Source of the DNA: Longitalea luteola
Lineage (GTDB): Bacteria > Bacteroidota > Bacteroidia > Chitinophagales > Chitinophagaceae
Reading direction: 5' to 3'
Assembly: GCF_017356035.1 (NCBI RefSeq)
Contig: NZ_JAFIQX010000006.1
Coordinates: 62,001-126,000, forward strand
DNA: 64,000 nt
Shown: in pieces, positions 43,352-50,944 of the stretch
How the letters are laid out: the number at the start of each line of letters is the position of its first letter
Position numbering within the stretch: position 1 is the first letter of the stretch
Notes under the pieces: model-generated
What the model saw: the letters and a program-made list of their open reading frames with translations, nothing else
Told to the model about the DNA's origin: nothing
Database searches by the model: none
Position numbers and translations under genes: made by a program

Positions 43352-45229
43352 ATGGAAAATCGGGAGCAAATAAAGAACCGGATGATGAAAACGGCTGCGC
43401 GCCTGTGGGGATATCCGGAAGATGAAACCGAATCGTCTTTCGATCCACTGGTGAACGTGCTGTTCTCCGCCTGCGCATTGGAGTTGGAAAAGATCTCCAA
43501 TGAAGTACATACCTCACGGGCCCGCTTACTGGAACGTATGGTGCAATTGTTATCACCCGAAGTATTGAGCGGGCCGCTGCCCGCCCATGCCGTGATGCAT
43601 GCCAAAACAGTGGAAGAAGTAGCCTGGCTGCTCGAAAGCGACCAGTTCCTGACCTCCCAAAAAACAGGCAATTCTTATGAAACTACCGGTGCCGGATACA
43701 GGGACTTCTACTTTGCACCTGCCGCTAACTTTCAAATAACTTCTGCTACCGTTAATTACCTGGCTACCGGGCATCAACTGTTCCGCTACCGCGAGATGAT
43801 CTCCAAAGAAGTGATCACCCATTGCCTGCCTGAAAAAGAGCTGGAGCAACGGGTATTATGGATCGGCCTCACGGGTGATCATATAAACCTGCACAATACC
43901 CAATTCTTTTTTGAGATCAGGAATGAAGTAAACAAAGAATTATTTTATAAGAACCTGCCACAGGCCCGCTGGTACTTTGGCGACCTGGAATTACAGGTAC
44001 GCCCCGGTTACAATAAGGAAAACGTCAGCGGTGAACTGCTGGATATTGAGCAATTGCTGGTAAGAAAGAACACGGCCTCCTGGAAATTCAAGGAGTTTGT
44101 AAATGCCTATTACAAACAAAAATTCATTACCGTTCGCCACCCGGACAATCATAAGATAAGCGGAAACCCCGGCTGGCCAGCAGCACTGGCGCAGGCATTT
44201 GATAAGAAAGATTTGCAGGCCCTGCAGGCCGATAAAGTGCACTGGATCAAAATACAGTTCCCCGAAAATATTTCCAGTACCGTATTACAGGACGTAGTAT
44301 GCCATATCAATTGCTTTCCGGTACTGAATGCCAGATTACATGAAACCACATACGCCATTCGCGACATATTGAACATTGTTCCTATGTACACGAATGACAT
44401 TTTTTTTGACCTGCATGAAATATCTGACCTTGATGATAATATCTACAACATCCGCACGCTCGAAAAAAACGTACATGAGAAACTAACGGTCATATTACGG
44501 CAGGGTGGAGTAGGGCGGTTCGATGAACGGGATGCTTCGATGATCATCGAGCACATTGTGCAATTGTTAAGCGATGAAGGCGCCGCCTTCTCTGTATTAG
44601 GCCGCAGTTTTTTGACCGGCGAACTGAAGCAGCTGCAGCAGATCATTTACAAACTGGAACAGCAAATGATCAACCGCGACCTGAACCGCGAGTTCACGCC
44701 CTTCCTGGTGATACGAAAAGAAGCCGATGAAAAACTAAGCAACCTGATCATCAAGTACTGGAGCACCTGTGGTGATAAAGGCAACGATATAAAAGCGGGC
44801 ACTACCATGCAGGTATATGACACGAACAGTCCATACCACACCAGCTGTACCCTGGTAACAACAACCCTGGGCGGCCGTAACCGGCTGAGCGCATCAGAAA
44901 GTATTACGGCTTACAAATCGGCCCTGCTGTCGCGCGACAGGCTGATCAGTTTGGAAGACATAAAAATATTCTGCCGCCTGCAAATGGGTACTATCGCCCA
45001 GCACATTGAAGTAGTCAAAGGCGTAATGGTGCCCCGGCAGGTATCACAGGGTTTTACCCGAACCATTGATGTTACCATCAAACTGAGCCGGAAAGATTAT
45101 ATGGATGCACAGGACAACAACCAGCTTCAGTACTGGAAAGACAGCCTGGTGCTGCAGCTGACAGAAAGATCGGCCAGTTTAACACCATTTAGAGTATTTA
45201 TAGAACAAGATGGAGAAATGCGAATTTAA
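43352..45229 (+). CDS. tssF: T6SS baseplate protein TssF
   Basis: 625 residues. The N-terminus DPLVNVLFSACALELEKISNEVH and LLERMVQLLSPEVLSGPLPAHAV (landmarks at about 30-75) is the TssF signature that packs against TssG and TssE. The mid-part contains long beta-rich domains and the C-terminus ends with ITAYKSALLSRDRLISLEDIK and a positively charged tail typical of TssF. It is the main wedge protein of the baseplate with TssG. Fits the length of Bacteroidota TssF. Followed by tssG after 64 bases occupied by a repeat array. Confidence 0.88.
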   Translation: MENREQIKNRMMKTAARLWGYPEDETESSFDPLVNVLFSACALELEKISNEVHTSRARLLERMVQLLSPEVLSGPLPAHAVMHAKTVEEVAWLLESDQFLTSQKTGNSYETTGAGYRDFYFAPAANFQITSATVNYLATGHQLFRYREMISKEVITHCLPEKELEQRVLWIGLTGDHINLHNTQFFFEIRNEVNKELFYKNLPQARWYFGDLELQVRPGYNKENVSGELLDIEQLLVRKNTASWKFKEFVNAYYKQKFITVRHPDNHKISGNPGWPAALAQAFDKKDLQALQADKVHWIKIQFPENISSTVLQDVVCHINCFPVLNARLHETTYAIRDILNIVPMYTNDIFFDLHEISDLDDNIYNIRTLEKNVHEKLTVILRQGGVGRFDERDASMIIEHIVQLLSDEGAAFSVLGRSFLTGELKQLQQIIYKLEQQMINRDLNREFTPFLVIRKEADEKLSNLIIKYWSTCGDKGNDIKAGTTMQVYDTNSPYHTSCTLVTTTLGGRNRLSASESITAYKSALLSRDRLISLEDIKIFCRLQMGTIAQHIEVVKGVMVPRQVSQGFTRTIDVTIKLSRKDYMDAQDNNQLQYWKDSLVLQLTERSASLTPFRVFIEQDGEMRI

Positions 45230-45251
45230 GCCAGAAGCACAAACCTGTATT

Positions 45252-45292
45252 TCATTAGCAAATCAGCACATAAGCAAATCAGCACATTAATC
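45252..45292. repeat. Array of ATTAGCA/AATCAGCA units before tssG
   Basis: GTATTTCATTAGCAAATCAG then ACATAAGCAAATCAGCACATTAA. The opening GTATTTCATTAGCA is repeated in the next gap (46247-46260). Confidence 0.75.
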
Positions 45293-45293
45293 A

Positions 45294-46232
45294 ATGACCC
45301 GACAAATCGCAATAGAAACATTTCTCAAAGAGCTATCCGCTTTTGTCTACGATATCAAAGCAGAAGCGCTGGTAAACCAGGCGCTGCAGCACCACGTGCA
45401 TCCCGATGATTTTGTCGTGCTGCCCGATGGACGTTTTTACCGGGAATACCGTACCGATCTGTATGCCATGAATATGATCGATGATAACCGGCTGCGCCAG
45501 TTATTACAGCTTCGGTTATCCCGGTCAGGTATCTATGATCTCGTGCCCGAGGGACTGTTTCACCAACCGTTCAATAACGCCCGGCCAAACAGCTCAGCGA
45601 TGGAAATGGCCGCTCAAAGCCGCATTGACCGCAAAAAAGAGATGGCCGCCCGGAAATTCTTTCAACCCATTGAAAACAGTTTTTTCAGACAACGGGTACT
45701 GATAGAACAGGAAGAAGAAAACCTGTTGGCCGGCATGAACAACGGCTTGCTGAATGATTACTTTTTTACTTTCTGGGAATTTCCGGAAAAACTGAATAAA
45801 ACTTCGGCCATGTTGCTCGTGCTGCTTTTACCCTATGCACATGCCATTGCCGGTGATCTGCATTTAATGCAGCAATGCCTCGAAATCCTGTTGCAGGAAA
45901 AAGTCAATATAGCATTGGTGCCGCCGGGGGAATGTACAGCGCCGGGGGATGCATTTCGTTTGGGCATCGGTGAGCTGGGCAATGACCTGGTGTGCGGACA
46001 AACATTCTCGGAGGATTACCCCTGTTTGCAATACAATATTGGTCCTTTGCAACATTCAAAACCTGTTGATTATTGCACCGGCGGCGACAATGACCTGCTG
46101 TTGCAGGTGTTCAATAATTATTTCGCACCGGTAGAAGCAGATATTATCATCAATGTAGAAGTAGACCGTTCCCGGGCATTGGTAGCGTTGAATGAGGAAG
46201 AAAGTCCGATCCTGGGTTATGCGGTTTTATAG
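45294..46232 (+). CDS. tssG: T6SS baseplate protein TssG
   Basis: 312 residues beginning MTRQIAIETFLKEL. Central part FFTFWEFPEKLNKTSAMLLVLLLPYA and AGDLHLMQQCLEILLQEKVN fit Bacteroidota TssG, though the family is divergent at sequence level; the assignment rests largely on position right after tssF and before tssN. TssG bridges two TssF copies in the wedge. The C-terminal part has the beta-rich SPILGYAVL end. Preceded and followed by ATTAGCA arrays. Confidence 0.7.
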   Translation: MTRQIAIETFLKELSAFVYDIKAEALVNQALQHHVHPDDFVVLPDGRFYREYRTDLYAMNMIDDNRLRQLLQLRLSRSGIYDLVPEGLFHQPFNNARPNSSAMEMAAQSRIDRKKEMAARKFFQPIENSFFRQRVLIEQEEENLLAGMNNGLLNDYFFTFWEFPEKLNKTSAMLLVLLLPYAHAIAGDLHLMQQCLEILLQEKVNIALVPPGECTAPGDAFRLGIGELGNDLVCGQTFSEDYPCLQYNIGPLQHSKPVDYCTGGDNDLLLQVFNNYFAPVEADIIINVEVDRSRALVALNEEESPILGYAVL

Positions 46233-46250
46233 AGAACCAGAGGGTACTGT

Positions 46251-46290
46251 ATTTCATTAGCATATTAGCACATTAGCAAATTATCATATT
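46251..46290. repeat. Array of ATTAGCA units before tssN
   Basis: TTTCATTAGCATATTAGCACATTAGCAAATTATCATATT, shown here by its units ATTAGCAT, ATTAGCAC, ATTAGCAA, directly abutting the tssN ATG. Second copy of the spacer that precedes tssG. Confidence 0.8.
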
Positions 46291-47160
46291 ATGTTATCAC
46301 CCGAACTTAACAGATTGTTACTTTACCTGGGAATAGGCCTGATCAGCTTTTCAACGATCATTGGTCTGTTTGCCAAAAAGATACGTAACAGCTTCAAACC
46401 ATTCAGCAAAAGAGCTATCTGGTATCTGTTGATTTCAGTGGCCGTATTCGCGCTGACCGGGCTATTCATTGCTGCCGGTTTCTTTTCCAATTATAACAGG
46501 TACTTTATCTTCTTCCAGGTGATGTTCCTGGCGTATGGCAGCCTGCACATTTACCTGATGCAACGGAAAATGAGTTGGGGCAAAGACAGGCAATCCTTTT
46601 TGCCCGACTTCATCTTTACCACACTCATCCTGCTGGCCGGCGCCATTTGCTTTTTGTTAGCCTATCGCTGGGTGAACCGCGAAGGGCTGGAGTTGCCAAT
46701 GATGTGGTCGACACTGTTTTTCATTATACCATTATTTGTATGGCATACGTTTTTGTCGGCGCTGGCCATTCCGCCCAAAATTTTGAACCAATGGTATTAC
46801 CCGGTACATGAACCCATGGAAGATCCTGAAGAAGGCAAACTGAAGAACATGCTGCTCATCAGCTTTGAATTTCAGAAGAACGGCCAGGAATCCTATTTTA
46901 CCAATTTCAGGGCAAAGGCGCCGGTAGATATGGAACTGGGACAGCTGTTCTATTATTTCATAAACGATTATAACGAACGCCATCCGCAGGGACAGATCCT
47001 GTATTCCAATGGCAGTGGAAAACCATACGGCTGGATGTTTTACAAAAAGCCTAAATGGTATACCATATTAACCACTTATATGGATGCAGATAAGACCATT
47101 TTCCTGAACCGCATCCGGGAGAATGATGTCATTGTATGCAGCCGCATTATTGAAAATTAA
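46291..47160 (+). CDS. tssN: T6SS membrane protein TssN-like
   Basis: 289 residues. Five hydrophobic helices in the first 160 residues (about 8-28, 43-65, 70-90, 107-128, 136-160), then a soluble C-terminal domain (LLISFEFQKNGQESYFTNFRAKAPVDMELGQ) of mixed alpha/beta. That topology and the position between tssG and tssK match TssN, a Bacteroidota-specific part of the trans-envelope complex that replaces TssJLM. Identification is by topology and context, with moderate confidence. Ends 26 bases before tssK. Confidence 0.75.
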   Translation: MLSPELNRLLLYLGIGLISFSTIIGLFAKKIRNSFKPFSKRAIWYLLISVAVFALTGLFIAAGFFSNYNRYFIFFQVMFLAYGSLHIYLMQRKMSWGKDRQSFLPDFIFTTLILLAGAICFLLAYRWVNREGLELPMMWSTLFFIIPLFVWHTFLSALAIPPKILNQWYYPVHEPMEDPEEGKLKNMLLISFEFQKNGQESYFTNFRAKAPVDMELGQLFYYFINDYNERHPQGQILYSNGSGKPYGWMFYKKPKWYTILTTYMDADKTIFLNRIRENDVIVCSRIIEN

Positions 47161-47185
47161 GTTGAACCAAATTAACATATTACGC

Positions 47186-48367
47186 ATGGAGCCAACACGT
47201 GAATACTTACCCGTAAACTGGGTAGATGGGATGAAGATCAATAAAACGCATTTTATTGCACAGGACAATGCATTCACTTACCGCCAGGCGCACACAGTAA
47301 GCAGTTTCCTGAACGAACATAATTATGGTTTACTGCCCGTATTTGACCGTCATCATACATCAGCCAAATTATTTTTATCACTGGATAATGAACAAACCGT
47401 ACACCTGCGCATTCAACGATGCCGGGCTATTTCAAGAGGCGGTTACATTATGGAGTTTGATACGGATACATCACTCACCGGCCAGCAGTTGTCAGCCGGC
47501 ATCCCGGGGCTCCAGGTTCCTTTCAGTGAGTTGAAAGACCGGTCAGCTTCCTATTATGTAGTGTTAAGCATCGATCCCTATGAACGTGTGCCGTTTGGTA
47601 CCGCCGATCCCAAGGAAACGCCGCCACGAATGCCTTTTACCATGCCGGTATACGATCTTACATTATTGCCGGCGCAGGAAACCAGCGCGCTTTCGCTGGG
47701 GCATTTCCAGGTTCCGGTAGGCAAGGTGATGGTCGAAGACCAGGTCGTACGGCTGGTGGAAAATTATATTCCGCCCTGTACTGCCGTGAACAGTCATTTC
47801 GAATTACTGGAAGTACATGCCGGGCTCGAACAGTTCTTTGGCCAGATGGAATTGTACGCCCTGCAGATCATTCAGAAAATATTGCAGAAAAAACAACAGA
47901 ACGAACTGGCCGATGCCATTTATAAAATATGCGAGAACCTGAGCCTGTTCACCGCTACAGAGTACACCAATTTTAAGTTATCGTACATCTACCAGCCACC
48001 GGTGTTTATGATAACAGCCGTAACAGGCATGGCAAGACTTATCAAGAACACCATTGATTTTTATACCGGCACCAGCAAAGATGAACTGATCAGTTATTGC
48101 ACCGAATGGTGCGGCGTCAGCCAGGGCGAACTGGAATCAGCCATCACTACCTTGTGCAGTTACCAGTACAATCACCTGGATATAAATGATGCGCTGGACA
48201 AGGTATTACGGTTCACGCAGCTCATTTCAGCGTTGTTCAGCAGCCTGTCGCGCCTGGAATACATCGGCAAGAAAAAAGAGACCGGCATATTTGTAAAAGA
48301 GCAGGTATTGATACCGCAAACCGAGGCCGCTCCCGTAAAGAAAAGAAGAAGTTTCCTGGCAGATTAA
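47186..48367 (+). CDS. tssK: T6SS baseplate protein TssK
   Basis: 393 residues from ATG 47186 (MEPTREYLPVNWVDGMKINK), preferred over an upstream in-frame start because it begins with the TssK opening WVDGM and lies just after tssN. The N-terminal shell domain (HFIAQDNAFTYRQAH) and central helical bundle (FFGQMELYALQIIQKILQKKQQ) are followed by the C-terminal ear-like region. TssK links the baseplate to the membrane complex. Downstream tssO starts 36 bases later. Confidence 0.8.
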   Translation: MEPTREYLPVNWVDGMKINKTHFIAQDNAFTYRQAHTVSSFLNEHNYGLLPVFDRHHTSAKLFLSLDNEQTVHLRIQRCRAISRGGYIMEFDTDTSLTGQQLSAGIPGLQVPFSELKDRSASYYVVLSIDPYERVPFGTADPKETPPRMPFTMPVYDLTLLPAQETSALSLGHFQVPVGKVMVEDQVVRLVENYIPPCTAVNSHFELLEVHAGLEQFFGQMELYALQIIQKILQKKQQNELADAIYKICENLSLFTATEYTNFKLSYIYQPPVFMITAVTGMARLIKNTIDFYTGTSKDELISYCTEWCGVSQGELESAITTLCSYQYNHLDINDALDKVLRFTQLISALFSSLSRLEYIGKKKETGIFVKEQVLIPQTEAAPVKKRRSFLAD

Positions 48368-48403
48368 CATTAAACGAACATCATAAAATAAACCAATAGA
48401 AAA

Positions 48404-48925
48404 ATGCCAACCATTTTAAATCACAAGGAAAGGAACCGTGCATTTTTAAAATTTTTGTTCTTTTTCATCATTGCAGTCTGGCTCATTGTAGGAGCTGTTT
48501 ATTTCGACATGCGCATTCCATACAAGGAAAACCAGGTATTGCGCGAACAGGTTACCCGCTACCGCAACCAAAGCCTTGCCCAGGAAAAATTTGTAACCAG
48601 TATGGATCAGGCCAAAATGCTGATCGACTCCCTGAAACAACCAGGTGTTAACAGCATGTACCTGAACCAGCAGATCGCTGCCAAACTGCGGGAGCTCACC
48701 GACCTGCAATACAAGGACAGCAGCATGTACAGCAGGATGAACAAGAATGTGCTCGACCTGTACCTGCGTTACCAGGACGCTACCAATAAAGTAGTAAGCA
48801 TGGGCGATCTGCCAAAACAACTGGAAGATTATAAAGCAAAGTTTGAACAAACACAGCGCGACCTCGACCAGGCTCGCCGGGATATTGATCTGTTGAGAAG
48901 GGCCAGTACGGCAGCGGGGTTTTAG
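48404..48925 (+). CDS. tssO: T6SS membrane-anchored protein TssO-like
   Basis: 173 residues. A single hydrophobic helix near 15-37 (FLKFLFFFIIAVWLIVGAVYF) after a short basic N-terminus, then a long, largely helical periplasmic coiled coil with LEDYKAKFEQTQRDLDQARRD. This topology and position fit TssO, a Bacteroidota T6SS component of the envelope complex. It ends 123 bases before the convergent NlpC/P60 gene, with a heptad array right after the stop. Confidence 0.7.
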   Translation: MPTILNHKERNRAFLKFLFFFIIAVWLIVGAVYFDMRIPYKENQVLREQVTRYRNQSLAQEKFVTSMDQAKMLIDSLKQPGVNSMYLNQQIAAKLRELTDLQYKDSSMYSRMNKNVLDLYLRYQDATNKVVSMGDLPKQLEDYKAKFEQTQRDLDQARRDIDLLRRASTAAGF

Positions 48926-48960
48926 GCTGGTGAATGGTCAATGGTGAATGGTGAATGGCT
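48926..48960. repeat. Heptad array TGGTGAA/TGGTCAA after tssO
   Basis: Units GGTGAAT, GGTCAAT, GGTGAAT, GGTGAAT starting at the tssO stop codon. Same family as 10070-10106. Confidence 0.8.
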
Positions 48961-49047
48961 ATCAACTTTCGGATTAATCAACAACTTTCCACAACTCGAA
49001 AATTATAACCTATTTCCGGTTTCACGCTTAATGACTTTGCCTTTTGC

Positions 49048-49698
49048 TTATTGCTTATTTGTCTGTTGCCTGTTGATCCTGACTCTGCCGGCAGCCACAA
49101 AGCGCTTCTTCCAGTAAGGATCATCCAGGCTGGCCAGGCTCACCCCACTGGAAGTAGAAGCGTTGATGAAGTAGTGGTTGCGCAGGTACATACCAACGTG
49201 AGAAATAGGTTGTCCGGGAACTGTAGAAAAGAAAACCAGGTCACCTTCAGAAAAAAAGGTTTTATCATGAAAAGGCTCCACATTTTTTGTAAAGAACTGT
49301 TGCGCCGATGTACGGGGAACGTGAATATTGTATACATCACCCAACAGGCGCTGGATAAAAGCCGAGCAGTCGATCCCTTTTTCATCAGTGCCGCCATATT
49401 TGTACGGCGTTTTCATCCATTTATCAATGAACGAGTACAGTACGATGTTCGAAAGACTATCCGGCGCTGTTTTCAGATAGGCAGCATACTTGGCGATCAG
49501 CTTTTTTTCAGCGCTGGCATTGGGCAGGGTCAGCGAAGCATCGGCCGGCTTTACGACAATGGTCTCGTACGTGTTTGCTGATTTCCGGGAACCGGAACAG
49601 GAAGCCAGGAAAATCAACAAAGTGCTGGTGGCAAAAGCCAGCAGGCGAGCACTACAAACAGAACGGTAACTGTATGGAAGAAAATTGATTCGTTTCAT
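49048..49698 (-). CDS. NlpC/P60 peptidoglycan hydrolase lipoprotein
   Basis: 216 residues from the ATG at 49698, giving a signal peptide with lipobox FLASC (Cys34); the frame is open further but that part is not protein-like. Catalytic region: TPYKYGGTDEKGIDCSAFIQ with nucleophile Cys111, then EGDLVFFS and SHVGMYL with His167, and a polar third residue at Asn179 (FINA) where many family members have His. NlpC/P60 enzymes cut D-Glu/meso-diaminopimelate bonds in stem peptides. It is on the opposite strand inside the T6SS locus, between tssO and tssP, so it may open the wall for the secretion machine; that is inference. It could also be an unrelated insertion. Confidence 0.82.
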   Translation of the reverse strand: MKRINFLPYSYRSVCSARLLAFATSTLLIFLASCSGSRKSANTYETIVVKPADASLTLPNASAEKKLIAKYAAYLKTAPDSLSNIVLYSFIDKWMKTPYKYGGTDEKGIDCSAFIQRLLGDVYNIHVPRTSAQQFFTKNVEPFHDKTFFSEGDLVFFSTVPGQPISHVGMYLRNHYFINASTSSGVSLASLDDPYWKKRFVAAGRVRINRQQTNKQ

Positions 49699-49764
49699 AG
49701 CTGACAGAAATACGGTTTTAAAAAACGCACCCTCAAAACCTAATGGGAACGAAAAAGTAAAATT

Positions 49765-50808
49765 ATGGAAAATAAAAAAATACAGCTGGCTTATCTCGAC
49801 GAAAAGGTCATTCTTACGATGATCATCACGGCATTGCTGGGCCTCGTGATCACCGGCTTTAAATACAAGAACTACGAACATTGTTTCGATTTTCACATAA
49901 AAGCAAAAGCGAACTTTTTCCGCACCGATGAACCCATACGCTTTGAGACCGATGCGCTGTATGCCAAAGAATTTCAGTGGGATTTTGGCGACGATGAGAA
50001 CAGCCAGACCAACATCAGCTCGGTGGTTCATGCGTATAACCTGCCGGGCGAATATACGGTTGCCCTTACCATCAATGGTACCTGCACCGAATACAAAACC
50101 ATCTACATCAGCAAGGCGCCCAAATTGGAGAACCCGCTGTTGATGCCGCGGTTTATTTGTCCGCAAATGGCCGAAGTAGGCAAGCCGGTGACTTTCCAGG
50201 ATACTACCGCGGGTGCCCATAGCTGGGAATGGCGTTTTGGCGAAACAGCTGTAGTTGACGCTACGTCATCAACCGCCAGTTATGTGTATAAAACGCCAGG
50301 TTTAAAAACCATTTCCCTCATCCTGAACAATGATCCCAAACAGCTGGGGGTTTGTAAAGTGTATGTGAATGATAAAACGGTGGCGCCTGCAAGATCAAAT
50401 GCACGAATGCCGTCGCGCCAGCCATCCTTCGTCGTAGTGCCGGCCAGGCCGCAATCCCCAACGCTGGAAGAACAGAGCCGCCCGCAACCTGCCATTACAG
50501 AACCGCCCAAACCGCAGGGTGTAAGCATCAGCAAGCAGGAACTGGAAACGAAACTGCGTGGCGTGGTGAACAATTATTTAACAGCAGAAAATTTCTCGGC
50601 CTACTTCTGTAACAACCTGAATGTACCGGTAAGTTTGAATGGAACCGAAATAACATTTACCCAGTTCTGTAACAAACTCAGTTCTATCAAAACAGATAAA
50701 AAGATCAAACAACTGAATGTGCAACAGATCAAGAGCAGCGAGACCAATTGCCTGATCGGACTGAATGTAAGCCTGAAAATGAAAAAAGAATTTCTCGGCA
50801 TATTTTAG
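49765..50808 (+). CDS. PKD-domain membrane protein, TssP-like
   Basis: 347 residues. One hydrophobic helix near 15-32 (VILTMIITALLGLVITGF), a first PKD-like domain about 45-115 (FQWDFGDDENSQTN, HAYNLPGEYTVALTI), a second about 128-205 (SWEWRFGETA, VYKTPGLKTISLIL), a Pro/Arg-rich linker 208-262, then a C-terminal domain (LETKLRGVVNNYLTAENFSAYF). The layout fits the PKD-bearing TssP of Bacteroidota systems, but the name rests on context and topology. It would project into the periplasm. It diverges from the NlpC/P60 gene and is followed by an inverted-repeat element before tssH. Confidence 0.65.
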   Translation: MENKKIQLAYLDEKVILTMIITALLGLVITGFKYKNYEHCFDFHIKAKANFFRTDEPIRFETDALYAKEFQWDFGDDENSQTNISSVVHAYNLPGEYTVALTINGTCTEYKTIYISKAPKLENPLLMPRFICPQMAEVGKPVTFQDTTAGAHSWEWRFGETAVVDATSSTASYVYKTPGLKTISLILNNDPKQLGVCKVYVNDKTVAPARSNARMPSRQPSFVVVPARPQSPTLEEQSRPQPAITEPPKPQGVSISKQELETKLRGVVNNYLTAENFSAYFCNNLNVPVSLNGTEITFTQFCNKLSSIKTDKKIKQLNVQQIKSSETNCLIGLNVSLKMKKEFLGIF

Positions 50809-50921
50809 GATTTCGAGATTTCTGATTTCGAGATTTTGAGATTTAGTAATTCCGAAACAGTTATGAGACTGCAAAAAAAGTAAATCTCGAAATCTCTAAA
50901 TCCCGGAATCAGAAATAAAGA
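50807..50921. repeat. Long imperfect inverted repeat of GATTTCGA units
   Basis: Left arm GGATTTCGAGATTTCTGATT then TCGAGATTTTGAGATTTAG (50809-50846); right arm AAATCTCGAAATCTCTAAAT then CCCGGAATCAGAAAT (50882-50916), its imperfect reverse complement. The roughly 35-base centre is unique. It sits in the 136-base gap before tssH. Confidence 0.8.
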
Positions 50922-50944
50922 TTAGTTAATTTAAAAAGAGAGAA

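Noticed and set aside
49699-50220. 174-residue N-terminal extension of the NlpC/P60 gene
   Set aside because: It overlaps the divergent tssP-like gene, and the lipoprotein signal peptide starts at 49698.
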